Source: Caprella mutica
Lineage: Eukaryota; Arthropoda; Malacostraca; Amphipoda; Caprellidae
Assembly (NCBI GenBank): GCA_947561585.1
Contig: CANNZV010003158.1
Location: 1 to 64,000, forward strand
Reading direction: 5' to 3'
DNA: 64,000 nt
Shown here in pieces: positions 20,251 to 30,934 of this stretch. The position numbers and the translations under genes were made by a program. The notes below the pieces were generated by a model. It was not told the origin of the DNA. It searched no databases and saw only the letters and a program-made list of their open reading frames with translations. Within the stretch, counting starts at the first letter, position 1. Each line of letters starts with the position of its first letter.

Positions 20251-21044
20251 TGATAGAACTCTTTATTTCTAGTTCAATAAGTTCTTTGCCTAAGGTAACT
20301 TGCAGAAGTATACTACAAGTTCTTTAGTCTTAGGGCCTGAAGAAGCCTTATGGTTGAACAATTTAATAATTGAGATAAGAGAGTAGATAAATGGGGATAA
20401 TAAAACACTTGTAAGAAACGAAACATTCACTATTCAATACTGTCGATAAAATTTAGTACAACAAATTTTGAGCCTAAGTAAGAGTTGAGACGAGGGAATT
20501 TCTCACGAGAGAACTTGGTCACATCTAGGAATCCGATTTCACACTCCTCTTCTAGTTAGATGATAGATCCTTATATACCTTAACTACTCTCCAACTTTCT
20601 AGGTACAAGGTTAGGGTACGTCAAGGTTTTGAGTTAACTTTGGCGTTTCATTGTGTTAGTACGGATACCACTAATTGCTTTGTTGTTCTAGCGAAAATTC
20701 TTGCAGGTAATTAGATGAATTCTTGCAGGTAATTAGAGGTTTCATTGTGTTAGCAACTAATTACTACTAATTGTCTTGTTTTTCTCGCCTAAACTCCAGC
20801 AGGTAATTAGAGGTAATTAGACACTCGCTATCATAAAAACATTTTGTTAACATAGTATAATATTTTCTAATAGAATATAATATAATATTTTATTTGAATA
20901 TTTTATTAATTATTCTTCCCTCAGATACTAAAATAATAATTCCGAATTAATTATTACTGGTAGTGAAAGTAATATCTACTATTATCTACGTGAAGTTCTA
21001 CTATCTACTTTAAAGCTGAAGCTTGGTGAAGCTTGGTTGTTACA
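20251..21044 (-). repeat. LTR (5' LTR of minus-strand element)
   Basis: 794 bp, with TG..CA ends in both orientations. It is identical to the left LTR except for four transitions. It is followed by the AGTTA target duplication at 21045-21049. Confidence 0.95.
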
Positions 21045-21060
21045 AGTTAGGCTAGTTGAA

Positions 21061-21412
21061 AAATTTATAAATCCATAGAATAAAACTTTGAAACATAAAC
21101 AAATCAGGGTATATAATATATTACTTTCCATTTAGATCTATTAACTTTCATCCGTGACTTTGTTGCGATTAGGTCATCTGTCATAACCAGAGCAATAAAA
21201 CTGTTTTATAATTTTTGTCACTACTCTTTTTTTTTTTTTTTTTTTTTTTTTCTTAAAAACCCTTATGTAATAATACATAACTGTAAATTATTAAATATAT
21301 TTTTCGTTGGATTATAATATGCACTTTCATTTGCTTCCAAACTTACGCCCCACCCTGTATTATATACCCTGATTTGTTTATGTTTCAAAGTTTTATTCCA
21401 TGGATGTATAAA
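21061..21412. repeat. Near-perfect hairpin element
   Basis: About 56 bp at 21063-21120 (ATAAAACTTTGAAACATAAA, then CAAATCAGGGTATATAATA) recurs inverted at 21357-21412 with only a few mismatches. A T-run of about 22 bases lies in the loop at 21230-21251. The outer right side has CACCCTGTAT, common at DNA transposon ends. Confidence 0.75.
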
Positions 21413-21417
21413 TGTAA

Positions 21418-21788
21418 TCTAAACAGTTGATGACTACAACAGTGATGGTGCACCGGAAACTAAAGATAACATTTTGGATATATTATCTGTAATGTACATA
21501 GAAAGAGATTGTAATTTAAAATTATTTTATTGTCCAATAATGTTAGTGTAACTCTTAATATGCTCAGTTTGATACATAAGTTCTCTCAAAAAGTTAGTCA
21601 GTAAAAGAAAAATGTCAAAAAATGATATAAAACATGTCCTAATTTGGAAAAATTGAATTTTGACTAATTCGCGCTTTCGACTAGAGTTTTGGGGATCTGA
21701 AAATGAGGTTTCCCAATGTCCAATCGATGGCACTTTTTTTGGTTAATCTACATACTATATGGGAGGTCTGGACCAAATTTCGGTTTGT
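21418..21788 (+). repeat. Dispersed repeat copy B, uninterrupted (empty site)
   Basis: Inverted match to the two flanks of the Tc1-type element at 7531-9097. It crosses the insertion point as CATACTATATGGGAGG with no transposon. It ends shortly before the TM4 exon acceptor. Confidence 0.82.
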
Positions 21789-21851
21789 AGACAATTTTTT
21801 CCCACAAATTTTCCAATTCTACCATACTATAAGTTTTCTCTCTTTCCACAG

Positions 21852-21975
21852 GTACTGCGCGATTCTGTACCCTCTGAAAGCTCAGTACAACTGCACCATC
21901 ACCAAAGCACGAAGAATATCACTCTTCATCTGGGTCTTATCTTTCATCTTAGCCCTTCCTGTTCTGGCAGTACAG
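21852..21975 (+). CDS. GPCR exon with ICL2 and TM4
   Basis: Acceptor CTTTCCACAG ends at 21851, and donor GTTGGG starts at 21976 after CAG. The first base completes the Arg of the previous exon and the frame continues YCAILYPLKAQYNCTITKAR, the typical ERYxAIxxPLxA second loop. TM4 follows with FIWVLSFILALPVLAVQ. 124 bp, ending in phase 0, which agrees with the next exon. Confidence 0.88.
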
Positions 21976-21989
21976 GTTGGGAGTGACTA

Positions 21990-22220
21990 GATATTGTCCT
22001 GTAGTTTTCAGTTTTTGGTAACAGAAAGTATTTCTTGCACTTTAGTTTTCGGTTTTGGTAACAGAAAGTATCTCTTGTCCTTTAGTTTTTGGCCTTTGGT
22101 AATAGAAAGTATTTCTTGTCCTTTAGTTTTCAGTTTTTGGTGATAAAATACACTTATTGTCCTTTAAATTTCTGTTTTTGGTTATAAAATTACTCATTGT
22201 CTTGTAGTTTTCATTTTTCT
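21990..22220 (+). repeat. 41-bp tandem repeat just inside a GPCR intron, about 5.5 copies
   Basis: TAGTTTTCAGTTTTTGGTAA and variants, with AGAAAGTATTTCTTGTCCTT, recur at 40-41-bp spacing (22002, 22043, 22083, 22124, 22165, 22205). The array starts about 15 bases after the donor at 21976 and nearly fills this 421-bp intron. Confidence 0.8.
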
Positions 22221-22396
22221 TTTGCCAACAGCAATTTTAACTACGTCCTATCATAGAGCACTATTTACCACCACTATTTACCTCTACCTACATCTCTCTA
22301 CCAACATCACTATACCCACAATCACTTTACCTACAATCATTTTACCTACAACCCTCTACCTATTTCACTCAATCTATATCACTCTACATTCCCCAG

Positions 22397-22593
22397 ATTC
22401 AACTGGAAGTGTCGCACAATGAAAAGGTCGTGTCCCATTGGTGTGTCAAAAACTTCAACTCGGAAGTCCTTCGGCCTCTCTACGAGACTTACGTCATTGT
22501 CACAATTCTGGTACTAACTTTCATCATAAAGGGCGGGGCTTATGCTGCCATCTGCCAAGCTTTCTTTTCGATGGTTGGGAACCGGAGGGATAT
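22397..22593 (+). CDS. GPCR exon with ECL2 and TM5
   Basis: Acceptor TTCCCCAG ends at 22396, and donor GTGAGT starts at 22594. Phase 0 start: IQLEVSHNEKVVSHWCVKNF, the second extracellular loop with its cysteine, then YETYVIVTILVLTFIIKGGA (TM5) and ICQAFFSMVGNRRD. The exon ends in phase 2 (AT carried over). The next large exon starts in phase 0, so at least one small exon between them is missing from a simple reading. Confidence 0.88.
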
Positions 22594-22767
22594 GTGAGTG
22601 AAATAACTGTAGATATTTTGAATTATTACCAAAAATTGCGGATATTTAAAACAAAATGTACATTAAGAAAATTAAATTGTCTCTTTAATAGTAGAGATTT
22701 ATTAACAGTTTGGCACGTAGTGGTATAAATATATACCATGTGGGTCATGTTTGTTGAAACTGATAGA

Positions 22768-23270
22768 ATAAGCATCTGGTAAGTGAAAGTAGGCATCTGG
22801 TGAGTGATAGTAGGCATCTGGTGAATGATAGTAAGCATCTGGTGAGTGATAATAAGTATCTGGTGAGTGATACTAAGCATCTGGTGAATGATAGTAGGCA
22901 TCTGGTGAGTGATAGTAGGCATCTGGTGAATGATAGTAAGCATCTGGTGAGTGATAATAAGTATCTGGTGAGTGATACTAAGCATCTGGTGAATGATAGT
23001 AAACATCTGGTGAGTGATAGTAAGCATCTGGTGAGTGATAGTAAGCATCTGGTGAGTGATAATAAGCATCTGGTGAGTGATAGTAATCATCTGGTGAGTG
23101 ATAGTAAACATCTGGTGAGTGATAGTAAACATCTGGTGAGTGATAGTAAGCATCTGGTGAGTGATAGTAAACATCTGGTGAGTGATAGTAAGCATCTGGT
23201 GAGTGATAGTAAGCATCTGGTGAGTGATAGTAAACAGCTGGTGAGTGATAGTTAGCATCTGGTGAGTGAT
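22768..23270 (+). repeat. 21-bp minisatellite, about 24 copies, each with a splice-donor-like core
   Basis: The monomer is GCATCTGGTGAGTGATAGTAA. CTG-GTGAGT matches the 5' splice site consensus and recurs in nearly every unit. The array starts about 175 bases after the real donor GTGAGT at 22594. Because 21 is a multiple of 3, long open frames appear in several frames (for example 22800-23255). They are by-products. Confidence 0.92.
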
Positions 23271-23997
23271 AATAGTATTTTTTCTGGTCGTTTGCCACAT
23301 GTGTCTAATGAAACAATTGATTTAACCCTACACTATTATCATCACTCGTACAATACTTTTAATAAGGTTTTATTCATTAACATTTTATGTAATAAATAAA
23401 TTGTATTTTATTATATTTTTATTACCTCACTGATTTATTATTTTACTCTCTAGTTTGATTCTATCTTGTGAATATCAATTAATTGATTATTTGTTTAGAA
23501 AACTGTAAGTAGTACGACGAAACTAATAATTTTTAGATTAAATTCTTTTCTTCTACTTCTCTCCATTATTTCTATAACGGTTCTATATATAAATTATGAT
23601 TCACTTATGGATATAAATATATTTTCTCAAATATTCTATTTTATCTATTTTTTTCTTAGACAATTATATTTTCAATTCTTCACTTTAACCGTACATTAAA
23701 ATAACTGATATTTTCTCCAAAAAACTATTGAAGTACACAATAGAAATAGACTAATATTTTTCTAACACTGCTTTTTTATTTCATCATTTTATTTACATAT
23801 ATTATTTCATTGACTTATTCAATCATACATTCATTCATTACCTAGGTAAATTGCAGAAGGTTATGTTTTAGGTGGCATTTGTTTATTTGTAATCTTGTTG
23901 CTATTAAAACTTGCAAAGAATTGAACCAAATTGCCTGAATTTGATGGGACGAAATGTCATTATCCAAGAACCAGTTGATCAGATTTTGAGAGCGAAT

Positions 23998-24016
23998 AGG
24001 TCAAAGGTCAAGGTCA
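23998..24016 (+). promoter_or_regulatory. Triple AGGTCA nuclear receptor half-site cluster
   Basis: AGGTCA-A-AGGTCA is a perfect DR1, the type bound by HNF4 and RXR/USP-type receptors. It is followed without spacing by a third AGGTCA, which forms TCAAGGTCA, the FTZ-F1/ERR monomer site. Motif identity is seen; function is inference. Confidence 0.5.
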
Positions 24017-24067
24017 TTTATAAATCCAATTGTTATTGGATGGTCAATGTCATTTATAAGCGGCAGC

Positions 24068-24098
24068 GAAGGAATGCACTGTAAGAGTGCATTCCTTC
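24068..24098. repeat. Perfect 13-bp stem-loop
   Basis: GAAGGAATGCACT, a GTAAG loop, then AGTGCATTCCTTC. It lies 52 bp downstream of the AGGTCA cluster. There is no evidence for a microRNA, as the stem is short. Confidence 0.6.
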
Positions 24099-25539
24099 TC
24101 TCTAAGAGTTTAGTTTATACATACATTCATCTTGTATTTATTCCTTCCATTCATCATTCACTGCCATGAAACATTACCATTAAATTTACCTCGAGAAACA
24201 GAATTTGAATAGGAAGATATTTTTATTTACAGTAGGGAGACCAACAGGACTGTAGCTTTTCTGCAGTCATAATTGCACTCGTTTATGATAAAAGCATTAA
24301 AAGCCTTCCATTAAGAAAATATTTTGTTAATCTTTCAAGTCCTGACGATTACCCAGTTGTCAAATTCCATATTTTGTAAACAGAATCAGCAGATTAAAGT
24401 TTCAATATGGAAATATTTCAATCAATGTTAAATCTTGAGATCTAAATTGCATGAACAAAATTGTAAATTGTGTCGTGAAATGCTGATATTTCCTGCTATT
24501 TAATCAAGTACAAAAATCAACGGTAGTTATCTCCTAAACATCGGTAGACATACGTGACCCATAGGATATAGAGCATGCCACGTTATATTCCGATGCTTCT
24601 TCTTGGATCAGTGCTTATTGATGCAGCTTTACCTGAGCTGTATGTGTGGAGTTGGCCGTAATATTGGGAATCTGGTGTGCAATCTCGTATATTCTTGATA
24701 TATGTGAATTGCATCTATACTGTGTTGTTACTTGCAGTTTTTTTGTATACTCAGATATACAATAAGATATGCCGCAATAATTGGAGTGTTTGCATTGATG
24801 ATCTGTACAATTTTTTTGTCGGCTTTCATTTCTACAAGACTTTTCTAAAACTCTACAAGACAGAATCTTCTCTTCTACACGCTGGTTTATTTCTTTTGTA
24901 CTCCTGTTTTTTACTTTTGATCTTCAGTTCATGAATTCTGCAATTCTACATGCCATCTCCTCCTCAGTATGTTAATGATGTATATTGGGAATATCTTTTT
25001 TCTTGAAAATTAAGTGTGTCACTCAAAAAATATTGGTAAACCATGGTTATATTCTGAAATTTTGCAGTCAATTAAGGTAAAATCTTCGTGTTACGAACGT
25101 TTGATAGAAAACCTCATTACTTAATCATTCTACAAAATAAAAATATTAAAAATAAGCTCATCGATGTCAATAATAGAGCCAAGAATAATTATAATATCAA
25201 TGCATTCAATAAAAACAGAAACCATATGAATGTAACGTGGAGACTCCTTTATAATGTTCTCATGAGAAACTAACGAAGAAATGTAGTTACTACATTATAA
25301 ACTAATGTTGTCGAAATTAGCGTTTCCGGTGAGATTTCAAACTTTTTCATTAATTATTTTTGTAATATATTGCATCTGAACTAGAGTCTAATATTCCTAT
25401 GTCCAACTATGATCCAACTGATAACATACATTTCAATTCTGTTAATTCTCTAATCCTCTCGCTCACGTATCTCAAAATGATATAAATGCCATTACTAGAC
25501 ACCTAAACTATGGGAATTTTTCCTATTTGTTTGAAGAAA

Positions 25540-26960
25540 GAAGTTGTTTTACGCGACATTAAGTTCGGCTCTGAGTATGAAGTGAGTAGTTATCATCATA
25601 CTTCTGTGTTACCTCTACTCAGCAAGATCATCAAAAATGTGTTGTATCAAGATTGAACTGTTATTTGGATAAATACAATATCATAAATTCTCATCAGTTT
25701 GGTTTTAAAAGTTCAAAAGTACTTCTGATGGTATTTTTCAAATTTCATTGAACTGGTTTATTCGGAATAGAATGATAAAAAACATATTTTTGATGAATAG
25801 CCAAAGACTTTAAAAAAACATTCGACACTGTAGGCCATGATATTTTACTTCAAATCTAAGGTATTCGGGAAAATACTCTTTCTCGGATTAATAGTTACCT
25901 TCACGGATGGAAGGGTGGTATCATGTGGTAGTTCTAGGTAGATTCCCCCGTGACACTTTCCATGGTGGGATTTTCTTGGTGAAAGTTTCCGTTGTTGAAC
26001 TTTCCATCATTACACTGAGTGATGCAAATTATGATAATTTAATGGATAAAACTAACATAAATTTGGGTATACTTTATAACTGGACCGTTTATAATCGACT
26101 TTCTCTGCATACCTGTAAAACTTCAGTTCTGTTTGTATCTATTTGAGTTTCTTATTAATTTTCTTAGGGGTCAAAATAGACTGTAAACTAAAATTATCCA
26201 ATCAAATCCAATATATTTGCACTAAGGTTTCTAAGACATCTGACATTTTTTATTGAATGAGGAAATTTATTCAGGTTGATGTTTGGTTGAATTTGTTCTA
26301 TTCTCTTGTGTATCCCTATCTTCTTTATGGTATTTTGGCATGGAGTGATGCCGCTGATGTTTACTTAATTTCTCTTCTTGTGATTCAAAAACAAATAGAT
26401 AGAATCATTACTTTATCTGATTATACATAATACAGCTCATACAAAGCCACTTTTTAAATGCAAAATTCCTTGATTTTATGATTTGTATAGGTTTATACTT
26501 GGTGTCCACATGTTCAAAAATCACATGCTGGTACAATAGCCCCAACCACAATCACAAGACTACAAATCGTACTAACGCCACCATTTCATATCAGCGCCTC
26601 ACCCAGTGCCAGAGATCATAACATTCAATGGACCTAGATTGTCTCTGATTACATTGAATGTAGCAAAAATGTGCATAAATTTCAGAGTAAGTTTAAAATG
26701 TTCTTACTAAATAATTATGTTGAGTGACTAAGAGACAACTTTGCATTGGCCTTTATATAATTTCTGTAATTATATTAATTTGCTGGAAGTTGTTTTGAAC
26801 TTTGCTTGGGCTTTAGAATAAATTGTATACCTTTTTTATATAATTTCTACCACTAAATAGATCTTCTGTCTCCAAGAGCTCTTCCTAGCGCCAGTTCCAT
26901 TTCTGAGTCAATTACTATGATTTGTTTTGGCAAGTCAATAAATTTCTGTGCGTTTTGCTT
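25540..26960 (+). pseudogene. Decayed non-LTR retrotransposon ORF2 (Jockey/CR1-like RT)
   Basis: Conserved RT segments appear in order but in shifting frames with stops: SVLPLLSKIIKNVLYQ, YLDKYNIINSHQFGFKSSK, the motif A region KDFKKTFDTVGHDILL, a degraded PQGS block near 25935, NRLSLHTCKTSVLF, VSKTSDIF, and the C-terminal SLVYPYLLYGILAW..LLVIQKQIDRIITL. This is the order found in insect Jockey/CR1-type elements. No endonuclease part, poly(A) tail or target duplication was found. Exact ends are uncertain. Confidence 0.75.
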
Positions 26961-27307
26961 CAGTTTCAAGTCACGTGATGAGGTTGTGATTTATGTTCAG
27001 TTTTGGAGCTCTTCCTTCCATCCATCAACTCAAACAAAATGGATTGAAATTCGAAGAAAATTGATTGTGTTTTGAACCAAATTGTTTGAATTGTGTTAAC
27101 CCTTCTCTGCATGGTGTACCATATGTGGTACAATTAGAAGGGTATACAAATTACTCCAGATATACAATTTCACAACAAATCTGAACATGTTTTATGATTA
27201 AAAGAGAAAGGACATTCCTACACGTTTGCACTTTATCAATTTTGACGTTTGATTAATATATTCTATGAGTTATTGAATATACCATAAGTTTACAAAAAAA
27301 ACATCAT

Positions 27308-27746
27308 TTGTTGTTAATGAAGTGCACAGTGAAGGGTTAAAACGACCACCAATAGTTGTAAATAAAGTGCACAGTGAAAGGTTAAACAACCACCAATAGT
27401 TGTAAATGAAGTGCACAGTGAAGGGTTAAAACAACCACCAATAGTTGTAAAGAAAGTGCACAGTGAATAGTTAAAACATCCATCAATAGATGAAACTAAA
27501 GTGCACAGTGAAGGGTTAAAACAAACACCAATAGTTGTAAAGAAAGTGCACAGTGAATAGTTAAAACAACCATCAATAGATGAAACTAAAGTGCACAGTG
27601 AAGGGTTAAAACAAACACCAATAGTTGTAAAGAAAGTGCACAGTGAATAGTTAAAACAACCATCAATAGATGAAACTAAAGTGCACAGTGAAGGGTAAAA
27701 AGAAATACCAATAGTTGTAAATGAAGTGCACAGTGGAGGGTGAAAA
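27308..27746 (+). repeat. 45-bp tandem repeat, about 10 copies
   Basis: The monomer contains GTTGTAAATGAAGTGCACAG followed by TGAAGGGTTAAAACAACCACC. The GTGCACAGTGAA core is invariant. The later array at 30021-30405 shares the ACAGTGAAGGG core. Confidence 0.88.
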
Positions 27747-27919
27747 ATGTGTGTAAAAAATTATTTTCTCTATAATTCCTCATGGTGCATCTAAAATTTT
27801 TAAGTTATTATTTTTGATAATGAATATACATAAAAATATGATATATATATCATTTTAACTGAAAATTATACGGTTATGCTATACAGTACATTGTAACAAT
27901 AAATTCACATCTTTAATAA

Positions 27920-28027
27920 TTCACACTAACCCAATAATACGATTGACAAGCAGCTGGTAGCCATGGATACGAATATATTCAGATATCAGTTCAAAAAATG
28001 GTTGCAATGACTAAATTAAATTATATT
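27920..28027 (-). repeat. Dispersed repeat, inverted partner at 48229-48332
   Basis: About 100 bp containing GTAGCCATGGATACGAA and ATATCAGTTCA matches the reverse complement of 48229-48332. It is an interspersed element of unknown type. Confidence 0.65.
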
Positions 28028-28837
28028 CAGATGAAAATATGGGTGTAAAAATGGAGTCAGGGATAATAGTTATTACATAAATTGAACTATACCATCAGCG
28101 AACACAAATTGATATATTAAAAACGCCATCATTTCTGACTGCACGCGTACACTAGTAGTGATATAATAAGCACGTGGGGCAAACTTTCCTCCAATATAAA
28201 TACCTATAAATTCATTAGAGACGGTTTTTCTTTTCTCTCTTTGTTGAAACTACAAAGAAGTCATATGTCATGGAAGACGACTTCAAGAACCAACATATTG
28301 ATGTAGTTATTGTTATTATTACTGTTACTGTTACTGCAGTAAGAGCGTTAAGAGAAAGAGGCGCTCAGTGCTTTTTGTTTGAGAGCCTCTTGATTCTCTC
28401 CTAAATAAAAGAGGGAAGGATATTGTTATTGTACGTGAAGAAGAGGATAGGCAGAAAATGGTTACGAGAAATTACAGTCTATTTAAATTCTTATATATTT
28501 GAACGGAAAGAATAATCAACAAATATTCTTTTAGAAAATGTAAAGTAGATACAATCGAATATTATTTAACCTAATCGCAATGAGTGAGTTAATTTAATCA
28601 CAATATATGATTTGGGTGCAGGGTTATTACACGTTGTTATTGAGAACGTGTTATTTATATATGATTTCCCACTTTGTTCTACTTACTTTAAATTCATACT
28701 GTTAGCTGATGATTCCACTATATATCATGTGCCATACCCAAAAGCCAAATAAATGACTTCCATAGTATTATTAACTCAAAACTTGTAACTGTAAATAACT
28801 GGCTTGTGCGGAATAAAATTATGTTGAACGTCGAAAA

Positions 28838-28990
28838 AACATATGAGTATACTTAGTCTCAATATATGAGCATACTTAATCACAACATATGAGTAAACTT
28901 AGGCACAACAGATGAGTAAACTTAGTCACAACATATGAGTAAATTGAATCACAACAGATGAGTAAACTTAGTCACAACATATGAGTTAAA
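28838..28990 (+). repeat. 23-bp tandem repeat, about 6.5 copies
   Basis: The monomer contains GAGTAAACTTAGTCACAACA followed by TAT, with AATCAC and CAACAGATGAG variants. Confidence 0.85.
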
Positions 28991-30020
28991 TGGTGACTGG
29001 TATATTCCACCCCGGTAAGTCCAACCCCAATTTCGGGTTAGGTTTGTTAGTTATAAATATTAATTATTTATTAATCTTTTATATAATACTAGGAAACTTG
29101 CATTTTCATTGTAGCAAATAAATCCTTTGTTGATCACAAACTGTTTAAGTATTTATTTTTCACTACACATGTTTCAGAACAGCAGAAGGAAAGGTTGTGT
29201 GAAAGCTCTTTATCAGTTGAGGTATTTTGTTTTACAATAGCAAGCTGATTATCTTCACTATCACTAACACAACAGCGATATTAACTGAAAGATGATGTCA
29301 TAAAGTACTTCTTGTTATTCATATTTTTATTTTTATTTTGAATTTGGTATCTATCTTGACTTCGAGTGAAAGTTGTGTAAAATTGTTTTTGACCGAAGGC
29401 TATTTATTACATCGAGAGTATTTTACATGCTTATTGTTTTTTTAACCAGGAGGTGGGGATTATTACACAGGATTTTTAGACTGGGGATGTTTTTGCTTTT
29501 TTTACATGGAAAGAGAAAAGCCGAATCCCTCCACACTTCTTCCAACCATTGTTGTAAAAGGCGAGCTTATACAGAAGTTTCATGTTAAGAAGGAATTAAT
29601 ATTAACTTGCTCAACATGTAAGCTTTTAAATAAACTACTATATTATTTTAATTTGTATTTTGGTCTATAAGGATAAAATTTCAATTGACTTGAGCTGCCT
29701 CTAAATATTGTCCAAATCTCTCATGATATTGTCTAAGTACACATTTCTCATAACTACTTAGTATTTAACCAATAGCCATCTAAAAATATAATCTTTGACT
29801 TATTATTTTCACCCAAATGAGCATTATCATAGGGGTAGAATAAGCCTAGGGTGGAATATACTGGGTTGGAATATACCTAGAACCGAGTAGAATTAATCAC
29901 AACATATGATTAATTAAGCTTAATTAAATGTGAGTGAAATTTTCGAACTTAATTAACTGAAAATACTGCATAATTTTTTATTGGAATTTATATGTTCGAT
30001 TTAATCACAAATAAGTATGA
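28991..30020 (+). other. GPCR intron, nothing recognised
   Basis: AT-rich. A 71-codon frame at 29373-29588 shows no family signature. Confidence 0.4.
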
Positions 30021-30405
30021 TTAAGTACATATTGAAGGGCTAAGTACAAAGAGAAGAGCTAAGTTCACAGTGAAGGGATAAATACACAATGAAGAGATAA
30101 GTAGACAGAGAAGAGCCAAGTACACAGTCAAGAGCTAAGTACACAGTCAAGGGCTAAGTACACAGAGAAGGAATAAGTACACGGTGAAGGACTAAGTACA
30201 TAGTGAAGAGCTAAGTGCACAGTGAAGGACTAAGTACACAGTGAAGGGTTAAGTACACAGTGAAGAGCTAAGTCCACAGTGAAGGACTAAGTACGAAGTG
30301 AAGGGTTAAGTACACAATGAAGGGCTAAGTGCACAGTGAAGAGCTAATAAAGCAGTGAATGACTCAGTACGAAGTGAAGAGTTAATTACATAGCGAAGAG
30401 CTAAC
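30021..30405 (+). repeat. 19-bp tandem repeat, about 20 copies
   Basis: Monomer TAAGTACACAGTGAAGGAC with GGGCT, GAGCT and GGGTT variants. It shares the CACAGTGAAGGG core with the 45-bp array at 27308-27746, so the two may have a common origin. Confidence 0.88.
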
Positions 30406-30679
30406 ACTCCACATTGACCTGAGACTATTTTTTTCTCGCTAAGTTTTCCCTCTCTATTTATTTTCTATCTCCGCATTTAATCATCTGGACAGATGCCAAG
30501 CAGTGACAGCATCTGTCCAAGCAAAGAAAGACAAACAATTGAAACTCTCACTGCAACAGTTTAAAGAGCCCTTCCATTTTATACAATCGCAAAACAAGAC
30601 TGATTATATTAATCCAATAATCTTTCTCTTTAATCTAATAATCGTTCTCTTTAATCCAACAATTTTTCTTTTTTCTCAG

Positions 30680-30692
30680 GTCCAATCGGTCG
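30680..30692 (+). CDS. Candidate 13-nt GPCR microexon in ICL3
   Basis: A long pyrimidine tract ending TTTTTTCTCAG (AG at 30678-30679) is followed by 13 bases and then GTAATT. After the AT carried from the TM5 exon, these 13 bases give Met-Ser-Asn-Arg-Ser and end in phase 0, exactly what the TM6 exon needs. The joined third loop would read NRRDM-SNRS-VVTILV, plausible for ICL3. Without it no simple join of the TM5 and TM6 exons keeps the frame. A chance match in a 12-kb intron cannot be excluded. Confidence 0.42.
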
Positions 30693-30895
30693 GTAATTGA
30701 CCATAAAACAAATAAAGCAAATAATGAAAATAAAGAAAAGGAGCAAGTGAGTTTCAAATATTAATATTTTGTTAATATTATTCCTTATACTCCTGAAATT
30801 GAAGTATAGTTAATTAGTTATATAACAGATAGCGTTTACTTGGCTTAGCGAAAGTCCAGTTACAGTTCTTATTCTTATCATTGATAATAATTCAT

Positions 30896-30900
<5 letters not shown>

Positions 30901-30934
<34 letters not shown>

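Larger units (their letters stand above)
9676..21044 (-). mobile_element. Errantivirus-like (Ty3/gypsy) endogenous retrovirus, full length
   Basis: An 11.4-kb LTR element lies on the minus strand, opposite to the host GPCR, in the intron between the TM3 and TM4 exons. It has two 794-bp LTRs (TG..CA ends), a 5-bp AGTTA duplication on each side (9671-9675 and 21045-21049), a tRNA-Lys primer site, and genes in the order gag, protease, RT, RNase H, integrase, env. My base-by-base comparison of the LTRs found four differences, all transitions (about 0.5 percent), so the insertion is young. Despite this the reading frames are interrupted: two apparent frame changes in gag, an in-frame stop before protease and another before RT, a frame change in RNase H, and the env signal peptide out of frame with the body. 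Some of these may be expression signals and others decay. Confidence 0.93.
23271..25550 (+). other. AT-rich GPCR intron with a nuclear-receptor-type motif and hairpin
   Basis: No gene was recognised. The 85-codon frame at 24677-24934 is hydrophobic but has no family features. Two short sites inside are listed separately (23998-24016 and 24068-24098). Confidence 0.5.

Noticed and set aside
22626..23300. Three long overlapping open frames on both strands
   Set aside because: They exist because the 21-bp repeat is a multiple of three; frames are open on both strands at once and encode only the repeat.
24068..24098. MicroRNA precursor
   Set aside because: The 13-bp stem with 5-nt loop is far shorter than a precursor and the flanks do not extend the pairing.
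24677..24934. 85-codon membrane-like frame
   Set aside because: Random-looking hydrophobic translation of T-rich DNA without a signal or family.
30503..30678. A longer ICL3 exon starting after CATCTGGACAG near 30492
   Set aside because: No GT donor at a suitable phase follows; the 13-nt exon at 30680 fits phase and splice sites better.
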